A program made the translations under genes and the position numbers. The notes under the pieces are model-generated. The model saw nothing but the letters and a program-made list of their open reading frames with translations. It was not told the origin of the DNA and ran no database searches. Below, piece after piece: positions 8,701-20,035 of a stretch of 64,000 nucleotides of DNA (positions are counted from its first letter, which is position 1; every line of letters starts with the position of its first letter). The stretch covers positions 1,552-65,551 of the forward strand of contig NW_012236528.1 in the NCBI RefSeq assembly GCF_000787575.1, written 5' to 3'. The DNA comes from Acytostelium subglobosum LB1. Its lineage: Eukaryota; Evosea; Eumycetozoa; Acytosteliales; Acytosteliaceae.

Positions 8701-11700
8701 TGACACAATGATGTTGTGATTGATTCCTGTTCCAGCTGGGGCTGTGCAAGTAATGATAGATCCCGTGGTGCCTACAAAGGCTGGGGTAGAGCAAGGAAGA
8801 TTGTTGTCAATTGTGAAGACTGGGTTTCGAGTGTCACCATTGAAGCTGGTGGAGAACATGAAGGTTCCTGTGATAGAGATTAGACCTCCGATGGCGGGTG
8901 GCTGGCCAACTGTGGATACCAATGGGATAAGGTTAAGGTAGATGTTGTTGGATGGTTGAGTACCAACAACTACATGGACATCGTCACTCTTGGAAGAGGA
9001 TGGAAGAGTGGCTACAAATTGAGTGTATTGGGCAGTGAAACTGGTGGCTTGGATGATGGCTCCGTTGATGACAATATTGATTGAGGTAGTTTGTTGACCA
9101 AAGTTACTTCCTGTCACTGTGATTTGCGTGGTCTTTGGGTTCTGGACAACCGTCGTTATCGATGGGGCAAGGTAGCCGAACTGTCCCGAGGTGGACATTA
9201 GACCAACGTTGATCTTGAGTGAGTTACTAACTCCTACTCCAGCTGGGGCGGAACAGGTGATTTGAGTGTTGCCAGTTGTAAGAAGACCTGAGCATGATAT
9301 GCCACCAATCAAGACTGATGGGTTTAGAGGGTTGTTATCAGAGTCCACCATGTTGAAGAACTTTCCTATGATGACAAGTTGGCCACCATCAGTAGGGATG
9401 GGGCCAGCACCAGAGAAGACTGGTGTTACAGCGAAAGTTACTGAATTCGATTGGATTCCATCAACAATGACCTTTAACTGTCCGTTTGTAGAGGATGCAG
9501 GTAGGGTGGCGGTAATAGACTTGTCAGATACTGAGGAAGGAGCAAAGGTCAAGGAACCAAGGGTAACTAAGACTTTGTTGGTAGTGCCAAAGTTAGTTCC
9601 TGTGATTACGATACTATCTCCAGTCTGGGCGATTGGGGTGGCCACGGTTGGGGTTGGCGCTGAGAAGGTAAAAGTATTGGAGGAAACCCCATCTATTTTG
9701 ACCACAACTGAAAGAGCTCCAGTAAGTGCTGGTGCAGTACACTTGAGAGACGAGGGATCTGGGTTGGAGGGAACTGTACATGGTATGGAACCAATCATTA
9801 CTGAAACATCTGCAAGGGTAGAGTTCGCTCTGGTGATCGAGAGGAAGTAACCAGAGAGGACTATGCTAGAGACAACACCAGTTGACACACCTGAAACAGC
9901 CGAGACAGTGGGAGTGTATGCCATGTAGACCGAGTTACTGGACTTGGAGCCGACTGTTGTAAAGAGTGGACAGTTCTTATTTGTAGTTGGGATTCTGGTA
10001 GAGTAGGTTTGGGGATCAGAGTCGGTTGTCAAGGAGGCTGTGTTGGAGATCACAGGGATTGACAGAACCATGTTACTAAGGAGGACACCAAGACCAGTTC
10101 CAGTGATTGTCAAAAGGTCTCCATTATTGGTTGCCGTTAGGATAACTGGTGATTGGTAGGCATAGGTAAAAGTTGTGGATTGGGTTCCAACCTTTAAGGT
10201 AAAGGTCTCAGATCCGATGCCACCTGGGAAGGCACAATCGAGTTGTATATGGGCAATCTTAACTGTGCATGTAACTGATACAGTGGTCGCAGCTCGTGAA
10301 ATGGTTGCGATGATACTTGATGGATCAGAACCGAAATTGGTACCATTCACCAAAACGTTGGCACCGATTGAGGTAATGGATGGTAGGATGGATGTGATTC
10401 TTGGTGGGTTGTAGGAGATCTTTAAGTTGGTGAAGGAGTAGGATTCAATGTTGACGGTGATGGGGATGGCGACACCTATGCCAGGTGGAATGATGAGAGA
10501 GAGTCCGGTCTTGCTGGTCTGTGAGATGTTTGGGAAGGAGTAGGTGACGGTGTTCATAACGAAAGAACGCTGTGTGAACCTGAATCCAACAGATCCACCG
10601 GTAGTGAAAGCAACCGAACCTCCAGATGTATCGACGGTAAGAGTCACATCGGCATTCTGTGTTGGTTTGAAGCCTCCGTAGTAAACAATCTCTCCTCCTC
10701 TATCGGGGTTGTCTCCACAATACTGGTAACCTGCACCAGTGGCACTATTATAACCAAACATAATAAAGTTATATTTCCAGTCTACAACATCACCTGGACA
10801 GTAGACAACAGCTGGAAGACACTTGGCCGGGGAGGACTCACTCCAGGGAGAGTAAGCAATTGCACCGTTATTCGGGCCACCCAAGTCGACGATGGGTATG
10901 TTGCCGTTAGTACCAGAGAGGTCAAGTCCCTGGGTAGCATTCTTCTTGCCAAAGTTGTAGGTATTGAGGAGCATATTGGCCTGTGTAGCGCTCCTTACAA
11001 CACCTAGATAAGGTATGTTACCATCGATGTTGGTTGTCAGGATTGCTTGGGTCCATGCTGTGATTTCATTGAGGAAGGCAACACAATCAACGCAGATACG
11101 AATCACAGTCATAGTGTTAAAGTCATCTAATAATTGGTATTGGATTGAGGATTGATTAGTCTAGGCTCCTTTATGAGATCATAATCGAATAGTACACTTA
11201 CAGAAAGGGATATTGTTTCGGTGAGAAGCAACAAAGTTGTTTGAACCATATCCTATAGTTATAGGGAGGAGGGATACGGTGGCGGTAGTGCTGGCGGCAA
11301 TCTTGCAGGTCACAGTTTTGTAGTTCTCGACTACAGCCAGACCGGTACAGGGGACACCAACTACAGAGATGGACAAGTCTGTAGAGGTGGTTCCAAAGTT
11401 TCCTCCAGTAATGGTAATTGGGGAACCTACAACGTAGGCTCTAGCATAGAAAGTGGTGATGTATGGCACTGTTGAGAGATAGAAAGAGTGGACAGAAGTA
11501 TTAAATAGTGATACCTAGGAGTAGAACTGAACAGATACATACATTGATAGTGGACATTTTGAGAATATTGTCTCTTGAGACCGTCATTAAAAGTCATGGT
11601 GAATCTATTGTATCCTGGTGGAATGGTGACGGTGATGGTAGAGGTACCACGGTTGACGATGGTAGCAGTAGTGGAACTTCCAGCACTATCGACCAGAGAT

Positions 11701-12439
11701 ACAGTAATCGTAGCCATGTTCCAAACAAAGGTAGAGCTCTCGTCGGCAACAAAGTTGGTGACAACAATATCGCCTCCAGTAGTTGGGGGCATTGGAATCA
11801 CCGGGTCGGTACTTCCACCCCATTCGATCAAGAAGTATTGTCCAGAGGTGAATTGCTTTTGTTGGAACACAACCTTGCTGTTGACATAGTTAAACGTGAG
11901 ATATTGAATATCTACTGAATTGTCAAATGGGTATCCAGAGTCCCAAGGGCAAACGGTGTGACAACGACCCAGTGGACGGTGAGTGTAAATTGGATTGTTG
12001 TTCAAGGGACCGGAATTGTATTGGTAGGTTGTAACTCCGTTAGTGGTTGACAATGTACCCGAGATATAGTAGGTGAATCCAGAAGAGAGGGTAGTGAGAG
12101 TAGGCTGGGAACTGATAAAGGCTAATTCCTCTGGTGAGTCAATGGTAGCCAAGTATCTAAATTGAAAATGTATTTAGAGTGTGAGATATTGGATATAATA
12201 GTGGAAGATTGTTAGAATAAGTTAAATATATATTCTTTAGAACTACTGAAAGGAAATACTTACGGTTTGGTATTTGATGATGATTTGGCAATTGAATCAA
12301 TACTGCTCATAGTAGCTAAGTAGGAGTTGGAAGTCATCTTTACCCATTGGTAATAATGCTTGGAGACAGGGTCTTGAACCTGGCCAATAATTCCAATGAC
12401 CAGTAAGGACAAAAGAAGACCGATGACCTTGAGTCTCAT
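5719..12439 (-). CDS. giant C-type lectin / IPT-TIG / EGF cell-surface protein
   Basis: Four exons (12439-12264, 12156-11543, 11468-11202, 11126-5719) give 2154 residues. All junctions have GT..AG and the phases close. The product starts with a signal peptide (MRLKVIGLLLSLLVIGIIGQ). A C-type-lectin-like module with the typical ATIDSPEELAF start follows, then about 16 IPT/TIG immunoglobulin-like repeats (motifs such as ITGTNFG and ISGSYLN), one EGF-like module with six Cys (CGAGTCQEGYCICPSGLSG), and a domain rich in beta strands. A long Thr/Ser-rich stalk and a C-terminal hydrophobic tail with no charged end follow, which suggests a GPI anchor. Dictyostelid proteins with TIG repeats (the Tgr and ComC types) work in cell adhesion and allorecognition. 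That role is inferred here from architecture. The gene is much longer than the Tgr proteins. Confidence 0.85.
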
Positions 12440-13116
12440 CTTACAAAAAGTGAGGCAATAAACTTAGAGTGATATTAAATAATAATAAGGATAGATAGAA
12501 ATATTATATGTATAAAAGATTAAGAGAGAGTTAATATGGAAAGGAATGAGAGGACTCTCCATTATAATCAAAATTATTTTGGATATTGTTCGAAACTAAA
12601 ACCTTGAGTTAAACTACGACAGTACCGTGGCTGTTGGCCTTATAATAGAAGCAGAATCATTAAGAAGTGTTGATAGGATGTATCCTCCATTAATATCTAT
12701 TATTCACTTCGGTGTCATTGGTAAAAGGCAGGCACTTATCAATGAAAGGCCACCACATCAATACAAATGGGTGCATTTTATTTACGAAATTGTAGAAACC
12801 GATCTAACTAGACCATCACCATCGTTTCATTGATCGCCATAATGAGCAAGGTTTTTACCTGGTTCTCAGGAGTACTCGAATCTATCTTTGCATGTTTTTT
12901 ATCATTCACCGGCTTCCGAACCCGATCCTGTACAATAATATCTCTATCTTTTTTGTGATCCCCAGATCGATCATAAAATAATTTCTTTCTAAAGTTCTCC
13001 AACATCACAAAAACCTAAACTTCCACTACTACCTCGCCGTCTAATTATTATTAGTGAACATGGTCCTATGTCAATCCAATAAATTACATTGTTAATCACT
13101 TTGATAATAATAATTA
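12440..13116. other. intergenic, no supported gene
   Basis: This holds the 5' flank of the lectin gene and the 3' flank of U2SURP, with AATAAA at about 13078. Two open frames of 66-68 codons (12627-12833 plus, 12808-13008 minus) overlap at their ends. Neither has a recognised domain or splice partners, so I do not call them genes. Confidence 0.4.
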
Positions 13117-15948
13117 TCAAGACCTTTGTTTCTTTGTTTCTACACCACTCTCATCGCCTGAACGCCTCTTTCTATAACTTGCCACTAGAGTGTCTCTGTA
13201 CTGCATTACACTCCTATCCACTGACTCCAGTTCGTTATTCTTTGATAGTAGAAGACGAGTTCTATACTCGTTGACCTCTTCATCTATTTGGCTATAATCG
13301 GTCTCGTGAAGGGATACTGTAGGTTCTTTCTTGGACTCTTCTTGAACAAACTTGTTGTAGAGCTTCAGACGAAGCTCAAGGTCATCCAAACTTCCTACTC
13401 TGACCAGTCCATTGAGCATGCACAACTTCACTAGGGAACTATGTCTTGTTCCTGGAGATTTTGATGTCTCCTCTGCTGTCAATGAAAGGGGGGCACCATC
13501 TATTTCCTCTTCCTTTGCTATCTCATCCTTGTATTTCTGTTGCAGTTCTGATGAATTGATGAGAGTAAACCTGAGACCTTGTATGAAGTGCCTCTGGAAG
13601 ATTGATGAGTATTCCCAATGTAGGAGAACCTTGAGGATTTGATCCTTGAAGCTAAGAGCCGTCACACGACCTGAGATTCCTCGGAGTGTATCGCCTAAAC
13701 CCTCAAAGAATCGTGGAAGTTGATTCTCAAACCTATATATATATATAAAATAAGGGAATGTTATTAAACTGTGTCTTTGTGTCTCTTGAAAGATTACCTA
13801 CAATCCTCTGTATGAAGATACATTCTGTACTTTGGCAGTACAATTGGACAAGATGTCTGATATGAGATAGAGCTTTGATATCCTTGATCTATTGGACTGA
13901 ACCTGATCGAATGTAGAGTTGATCACCATATCTACAATGTCATTGCTAAACTCTGAACATTCAATGGAGAATCCCATCGCCTCTTTGATCCTCTGCTTTG
14001 AAGTTGACATATGTCTCAACATGTCGGTGAATTGTGATCTATCAGTGAAGGATATTTCCTTGCGTTTCAAATCCTTGGTACCTGATCCAACTCTGTCTCT
14101 ATCCTTGTCTCTATCTCTGCCTCTGTCTCTGTCTCTATCTCTATCTCTATCTCTATCTCTATCTCTATCTCTATCTCTATCTCTATCTCTATCTCTATCT
14201 CTATCTTTATCTCTATCTCTATCTCCTCTATCTCTTTCTCTGCCTCTGACTCTGTCTCTTCCTTTTTCTCCAACCCTATCGTCTCTACGTCCATCACTAA
14301 TTCCATCTCTCTCTCCACCTTTGTTTCTCTCTCTGCTTCCACTCCTGATCGGGTCATGTCTGCCAAAATCAATGGTGCTCTCATTAGAAACAGACACCAA
14401 TTGAATCTTCTCATCGATGCCATCTGGTGGAAGATAGATTGGACCTTCCTCAAGCACCTGCAGTGGTACTGATCGATACTTGGCAAACTCCTCCATCGAT
14501 GTGAACACTCGCCAGCAGTAGTAGTGGTAGTCATCGCCTGAGCATTCAAACAGGAAACGATAGTTGGGATTGTCTTTCTCGCGTTGCATGACAGCACTCT
14601 CAAAATGATGACCTTGTCGTGAGACAAACGTTGCCAATCTCTCGATTAGACTCCTTGTCTGCATGTTGTGTGGTATTCTGATTCGGATCTGATTCGTCAT
14701 TGGTGGTGTGTGATTCTGTTGTTGCTCCGATGGAGGCTGAGTACCAATCTGCTGCTGACTCTTTGCCCATTGTATCTTGACCTCTCTTCCATTGATTGTC
14801 TTGCCATCGAGGCTATGCTTAGCATCGCTTGCAGCCCTGTGCTCACTGTATGTGAGGATGGCGCAAGGTGGTTGTGTGCCCTTTGGAGGAAGTATCCTGA
14901 TCATTGTGATGACTCCGAATTTTGAGAAGGATAGTTGCAAGTCCTCCTCTGTGACTTGCATTGACAACTGACGAATGAACAATGTAGTGAATGTTGAGTC
15001 GTCATATTCACCTTCTCTGTTCCTGTCTATAACTTTTTCTGTGTCTCTGCTTCGCCCTCCGTTTCTAACTCGATCACCATTCCTATCTCTTTCTCTATAT
15101 CTATCATTATCTCTATCTTTATCTCTATCTCTATCTCTGTCCCTGTCTCTGTCTCTATCTCTTTCCCTTTCTCTTCCTCTATCTCTATATCTGTCTCTTT
15201 CTCTCTCCCTATCATCGATGGCCTGCTGCCTCTCCTTGTCCCTTTCTTTGTCTCTCTCCCTGTCCTGCTGATTCTGCTTGAACTCCTCCTTTAACTCATC
15301 GATCAACTTTGACCTTCCCTTTCTTATCAGAGGTGTTGGGGACGGTGGAGGAGAGTTCGACATTGAGAAAGAACCAATGTTTGATTGTTGTTGTTGTTGT
15401 TGTTGCTGCTGCTCTGTAGATCTTTCTTGTATGCCTCCATGCACATCAGTGTCATCGCTTTGGACAGAGGACAAGACATAAGTGCCTCCCTTGACAAAAG
15501 CAGGTTTCTTTCTCACCTGCTCCGTATCGAATGAGCTCATCCACTCCCTGTAAGCCTGAGCCGCCTCATCATTGTCTCGCTAACAATATATGATGGCCAA
15601 TGTTAGAAGAATCGATTCACAACAATGTTTTTGTTGTTGTTATTAACATGTTGTTGCTGGTAGACCACGTACCTTCTTCCTTGCATCGGTTTGGTGTCTG
15701 TGTTGGTCCAGCAATGATACCTTGGTTGTGCCAGTCCTTATCTCGTGCAACTTTGTCTCTGATATGCTCTATAGTTCAGTAATCAAGAACATATGTTAGT
15801 TCCTCTCCTCTCACTACTACTACCAGTATGTTATGATATGCTGTCCTACCTGCATTGTGGATGGTGCAAGCTTGTCCTCTGATAATCCAAAAGGCATAGT
15901 GATGGGCACTCCATCAATGTCCTCATCGTCACCATACTTTCCATCCAT
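13117..15948 (-). CDS. u2surp: U2 snRNP-associated SURP protein (SR140 / U2SURP)
   Basis: Four exons (15948-15850, 15768-15673, 15579-13802, 13732-13117) give 862 residues. U2SURP is part of the U2 snRNP branch of the spliceosome. The domains in order are a short N-terminal region with the AYREWMSSFD..FVKGG block, an RRM at about 261-340 (TTLFIRQLSMQVTEEDL), a SURP module at about 371-425 (LIERLATFVSRQG), and a CID domain at about 573-700 that crosses the last intron. A C-terminal cwf21-like helix (DEEVNEYRTRLLLSKNNELE) ends the protein. Two long Arg-Asp runs (15020-15270 and 14090-14310) come from CTCTAT-type repeats and are prone to length change. The donor GTAGGT at 13801 is chosen because it restores phase and the CID sequence. 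Confidence 0.9.
14095..14320 (-). repeat. hexanucleotide (CTCTAT)n coding repeat
   Basis: The plus strand shows a near-perfect run of TCTCTATC units. Read on minus it encodes alternating Arg-Asp of the RD domain of U2SURP. A second, less pure run lies at about 15075-15215. The Ser/Leu frame on the plus strand is only its antisense. Confidence 0.8.
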
Positions 15949-16129
15949 AATTGATTGATATGTATGATCAGGATGTAATTATATATTATTTATGTTGTTC
16001 ATTCATTCGCCTTGTGGTTGTGTTGACCAATTATGTAAAAAAGTTACCAAAGATTTACAAACTTTCGTAAAAAAAAACATATTTTTTGGACCCACACAGA
16101 CGACTCAGAGGCAAAAGACTTGAAAGACA

Positions 16130-16309
16130 ATGGAGGATCAATGGCATAGTTGTTTTGAAACGTCTGGTAAGTGGATGATCACATAATATAACACACACAC
16201 ACATATATATCTTTGTCAACATTGCATAGGTTCATACAGATTTATACAAGTTCATGCGAACTGTAGAACTTTCCTTTTGTCTTCTGATTTAGCAGCAAAG
16301 TCGATTTGA
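16130..16309 (+). CDS. possible 38-residue gene with one intron
   Basis: ATG at 16130 starts MEDQWHSCFETSG. A GTAAGT donor follows base 16166 and a CATAG acceptor ends at 16229, giving a 63-base AT-rich intron typical of this window. Joining keeps the frame to a TGA at 16309, and the second exon reads YRFIQVHANCRTFLLSS. Nothing in the product is recognised. It contains two Cys and is divergent from U2SURP (182 bp between starts). The good splice sites and conserved phase are the only support. It could instead be a 5' leader exon of rpl19, whose start lies 258 bp downstream. Confidence 0.35.
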
Positions 16310-16566
16310 TCGTATGGTTGTTGTTGTTGTTGTTGTTGTTATTGTTGTTGATGTTGTTGTGTATGCTCTCAGTATGGCGAATGAAAGCAACGACTACATC
16401 TTATAGATCAGATTCAATAGAACATTAATGACATTTCACCATCATCATTTATCTATCCTTTTGTTCAGCACACATCTCAACACTTCAAACAGAGATTCGA
16501 TCAGCATCGCTAACAACTCTTACAATAACAATATCTAAATACAGGTCCCTATAGTATCTAAGCAAC

Positions 16567-17281
16567 ATGGTCTCACTTACTTTGCAAAAGAGATTAGCTG
16601 CCTCTATCCTCAAATGTGGAAAGGGTAGAGTCTGGATTGATCCAAATGAAATCTCTGAGATTTCAATGGCCAACTCAAGTATGTAGGAACGACAGACGAC
16701 GACTACAAAGACGACGATAACAACAACAACATCAAACAACATCAAACAACAGCAGCAGCTTCACGACGACAAACAATCTTCTATTATTATTTTTTTTTGG
16801 GGAACACATCAGTTAACACAACATTAATCAAAACATTGTAGGAGACAACGTTCGCAGCCTCATCAAGAACGGTTTCATTATCCGTAAGCCAGAGGTTGTC
16901 CACTCTCGCTTCAGAGCCAGACAGCACCACGCTGCTAAGCTGTTGGGCCGTCACAGAGGTCATGGTAACCGTCTTGGAACCCGTGAGGCAAGAATGCCAT
17001 CCAAGGTTCTCTGGGTTCGTCGCATCAGAGTCCTCAGAAGGTTGCTNAAGAAGTACCGTGAGGCCAAGAAGATCGACAGACANGCCTANCGTGAGCTCTA
17101 CCTCAAGGCCAAGGGAAACATCTTCAAGAACAAGCGTACTTTGATCGAGTACATTGTCAGATCCAAGACTGAGAAGCTCAGAGAGAAGCAGATCAACGAT
17201 CAGGCCCAGGCAAGACGTTTGAAGAACAGAAACCTCAAGGAGCGCAGAACCACCAAGGCACTGGCCAAGCATGTCTACTAA
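16567..17281 (+). CDS. rpl19: 60S ribosomal protein L19 (eL19)
   Basis: Two exons (16567-16678 and 16842-17281) give 183 residues. eL19 is a structural protein of the large ribosomal subunit. The N-terminus [20 protein letters not shown] and the internal [20 protein letters not shown] and [13 protein letters not shown] blocks are diagnostic. The intron begins GTATGT after MANS and the phase is kept, giving the expected S-R-D-N-V. Codon choice is strongly biased to C-ending codons, as expected for a highly expressed gene. Three ambiguous bases (17047, 17083, 17089) fall in the middle of exon 2, so three residues are unknown. They may reflect two near-identical copies merged in the assembly. 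Confidence 0.95.
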
Positions 17282-17526
17282 GCGACTTTTATATAAAGCA
17301 GCATTATTATTGATTGATTGATTGATTGACTGATTGATATCGTATAATTGATTGTTTATCACGATCATTGGAAAAGGCCTTTTCTTTTTCTTTGGACCCA
17401 CCAACCCACCAGAGTCTAGACTCTGATTCAACACAATGGATAGGTTTTACAGCGTTTGTTTGTAGACAAAAACAGATAAAACAAAGTTATTATTACAATA
17501 GCATCACATTTATTATTATCACTGTG

Positions 17527-17954
17527 ATGTCCAACTATCAATCAAGCTACCAATCAAAACCATTTTGGGAGCGAAACATGTATGCTTTCCGCTGTCAAGT
17601 AGAGTTTGTTGTTGACTGAGACCATTCTGACTTGTGAGCACCATAAACATAATTAGATATGATAGGAACAAGAGTGTGGAGTTTGCACCTCTAGTACCGC
17701 TACAGGGATACCAACAACACAATGACAACAACAACAACAACAACAACAGCAACAGAAGTACCTATTCAAAGTCAGAGCCAATGGTGACAAAGATATTCAC
17801 TGCGATCTTGTTTATTGTTGCCATAGGACTGATTGTTGGAGGGCTATACCAGTACTTCTACTCGAAAGGCGATAGTTATATATTCCTATGGGTCGCAGGA
17901 TCCATTGTGCTCATCGTTCTGGTTATTGCGATCATTGCTCGAAGACGCAGATAG
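17527..17954 (+). CDS. small two-transmembrane protein, unknown
   Basis: Two exons (17527-17579 and 17657-17954) give 116 residues. The start is MSNYQSSYQSKPFWERN, and the GTATGC donor and TTAG acceptor keep phase into IYDRNKSVEFAPLVPLQGYQ. A short poly-Asn run follows, then two hydrophobic segments of about 20 residues (KIFTAILFIVAIGLIVGGLY and IFLWVAGSIVLIVLVIAIIA) separated by a short polar turn, and a terminal ARRRR cluster. The basic tail suggests a cytoplasmic C-terminus. I do not recognise the family. Bases 17282-17526 before it are spacer. Confidence 0.6.
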
Positions 17955-18316
17955 AGAATCGTTATCAAGAAATTTGTACATTATTATATAAACCTTATCG
18001 ACTCTATATCATCGCTAGCATTGGAGTTGTTGATTGTGCCACTGCCTACTGGTGTATTACTGTTGTCACAAACAGACAAGACAACAAGTTTTGGTTTGTC
18101 CAATCACAAACTCAACTCCTTTGATCAATATTGTTTATTATTGTGATCGAAGTTCAATCAGTTATTTTTATGATTAGATGTGTGGAATATATTCAACTGC
18201 TTTTTGGTCCACATCTGTATAATAAGGGGTTGGCCAATCAGTCATCTATTTATTACCATACATACTCATACATATACATATTTTAAACAAACAAATACAT
18301 TACATTAGATATAGTC
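17955..18316. other. spacer, nothing recognised
   Basis: This is the 3' flank of the two-TM gene and the 5' flank of the TM2 gene. Overlapping short frames are present without domain or splice support. Confidence 0.4.
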
Positions 18317-18987
18317 ATGAAATCATTAGGAGTAGCATACTTATTGTGGTTCTTCTTTGGCTTTTTTGGTGTTCACCGTTTCTATCTTAGTAAGTAACCC
18401 AACAACAACAACCCAAATATTGCCTCAAGGAGTTTGTGATACTAACTGTTAACTCGCTGCTTCACCTCTTATAATGAACAACAGACAAGCCTTGCACCGG
18501 TGTCATCTACCTGTTTACTTTGGGTATCTTTGGTATTGGATGGTTGGTTGACATCTGTTTGATTCCAGGCATGGTGGAGCATGAGAACAACAAGGGAGGA
18601 GCTGTGCACACCAACACTGTCGTTGTAGTTCAGGGCTCTCCTGTTGTTGCCCAACCAGTTGTCGTCGGACAACCACATGTTGTCGTCGCTCACCCATACC
18701 CTGGACAGCCACAACCATACCCCGGACAGCCTCAACCATACCCTGGACAGCCACAACCATATCCAGGTCAGCCACAGCCATATCCAGGACAGCCACAACC
18801 ATACCCTGGACAACCACAGCAATACCCTGGACAGCCACAACCATACCCTGAGCAACAATATCCAGGTCAGCCACAACAACCATACCCAGGACAGCCACAA
18901 CAACCATACCCTGGACAACCACAACCATACCCCGAGCAGCAATACCCTGGACAGCACCCTGGATACCCAACTGCTCCTCCCCAGTAG
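18317..18987 (+). CDS. TM2-domain protein with proline-rich repeat tail
   Basis: Two exons (18317-18389 and 18485-18987) give 191 residues. The first 60 residues are a TM2 domain, two short membrane helices joined by a turn. The diagnostic words are [14 protein letters not shown] at the end of exon 1, continuing as [20 protein letters not shown] with the conserved Asp in LVDICLI. The splice falls inside FYL|NK and the phase is kept. The rest is a tail of about 13 PYPGQPQ-like units (18700-18960) ending YPTAPPQ, probably cytosolic and disordered. Such YPGQ tails could engage WW or ESCRT-type adaptors, which is only an inference. The function of TM2 proteins in amoebae is not known to me. Confidence 0.85.
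18698..18962 (+). repeat. 21-24 bp coding tandem repeat (PYPGQPQ)
   Basis: About a dozen units of CCATACCCTGGACAGCCACAA with synonymous and small length variation encode the TM2 protein tail. It is a coding minisatellite with no spacers, so it is not a CRISPR array. Confidence 0.85.
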
Positions 18988-19044
18988 TCAATAAACTATA
19001 TTGGCAAAAGGGTTGTAATTACAACGACTCTCTTGGACAGTCCT

Positions 19045-19982
19045 TTAAATATGATCATAGATGTGGGTGACTATCTCTTTGACACCAGTCAAGAATGACT
19101 TCCAATGATGTGTAACTCGATCTCTATGACGTAAGGAGGTAAGTCCAAGGGCCTCAGGTGTGAACACATCAACCATTACAGCAAAGAACGTGTGCACCTC
19201 GCCGCTTGTCAGGTCAATGCGTTTCAGTGGATCTATGACCTTTTCGATGATGTCCTCAAACAGTTTCCTAAACTCCTTGCTGTCGGACAGATTGGAGCCA
19301 ATCGCCAGAATGCCTTTGAGAACCGACTTGAATTTGCTCTCCAGTTGACGAATCTTCTCACTTGTCAGTGTAAGAAGATGTAGGTTGCTACTGCTTGATG
19401 TCGGCGTTGCAGAGATCTGCTGTTGGAAGATTGACGAGGGTAGAGGAGGCACCAAGGGAACCGCATTGGATGAATGACCTACAGATGAGATGATAGGTGT
19501 GATGGATGACATGGGAGGTGTTTGCGTTGCAAGAGGTAGTGGTTGTAGTTGTTGCTGTTGTTGTTGTTGTTGTACAGTGTTTGAAGAGTTCCTTGGCGAT
19601 TGGCCAACGCTGGATGCGGCACTGCTCTGGTATCTACTCTTCATGCTTCGCCAATATTTATCCGACTCTTTGGATAGGTACACCTTGAGGTCTCTGACAT
19701 CCTCCTTTAACTTTATGTCCAGCTCCATGTAGAACAGTCGTGCTGGGTCACCCCAATTGCTCATGACGATTTCGGCGGCCTTCATCAGTTCATTGGTGGA
19801 CAGGCCCACCACTCTCTTGTGTGACAGGTCGAATCGATGGAAACAAAGAAAGAGTACCTTGACATACTTCATTGCCAACTCACGACTCAATGAGAACTCG
19901 TTCATGATGATGTCAATCGATGATGATCGATTGTCACCAAACACTATTCTGCTTATCCTCTTTAGATTGTCAAACTGATTGG

Positions 19983-20035
<53 letters not shown>

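Noticed and set aside
5960-10414. Many plus-strand frames of 60-190 codons
   Set aside because: All lie opposite the single long TIG/EGF exon on minus and have no domains or splice sites of their own.
12627-13008. Two short overlapping frames as genes
   Set aside because: No domain, no conservation that I can recognise, no splice partners, and their ends overlap on opposite strands.
13919-15271. Ser/Leu repeat frames on the plus strand (SLSLSL)
   Set aside because: They are the antisense of the Arg-Asp coding repeats of U2SURP, which has RRM, SURP and CID domains on minus.
16787-17434. 215-codon minus-strand frame
   Set aside because: It is antisense to rpl19, whose plus-strand product is unmistakable.
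18698-18962. CRISPR-like array
   Set aside because: The repeats are contiguous, have no spacers, stay in frame and encode PYPGQPQ units of a TM2 protein in a eukaryote.
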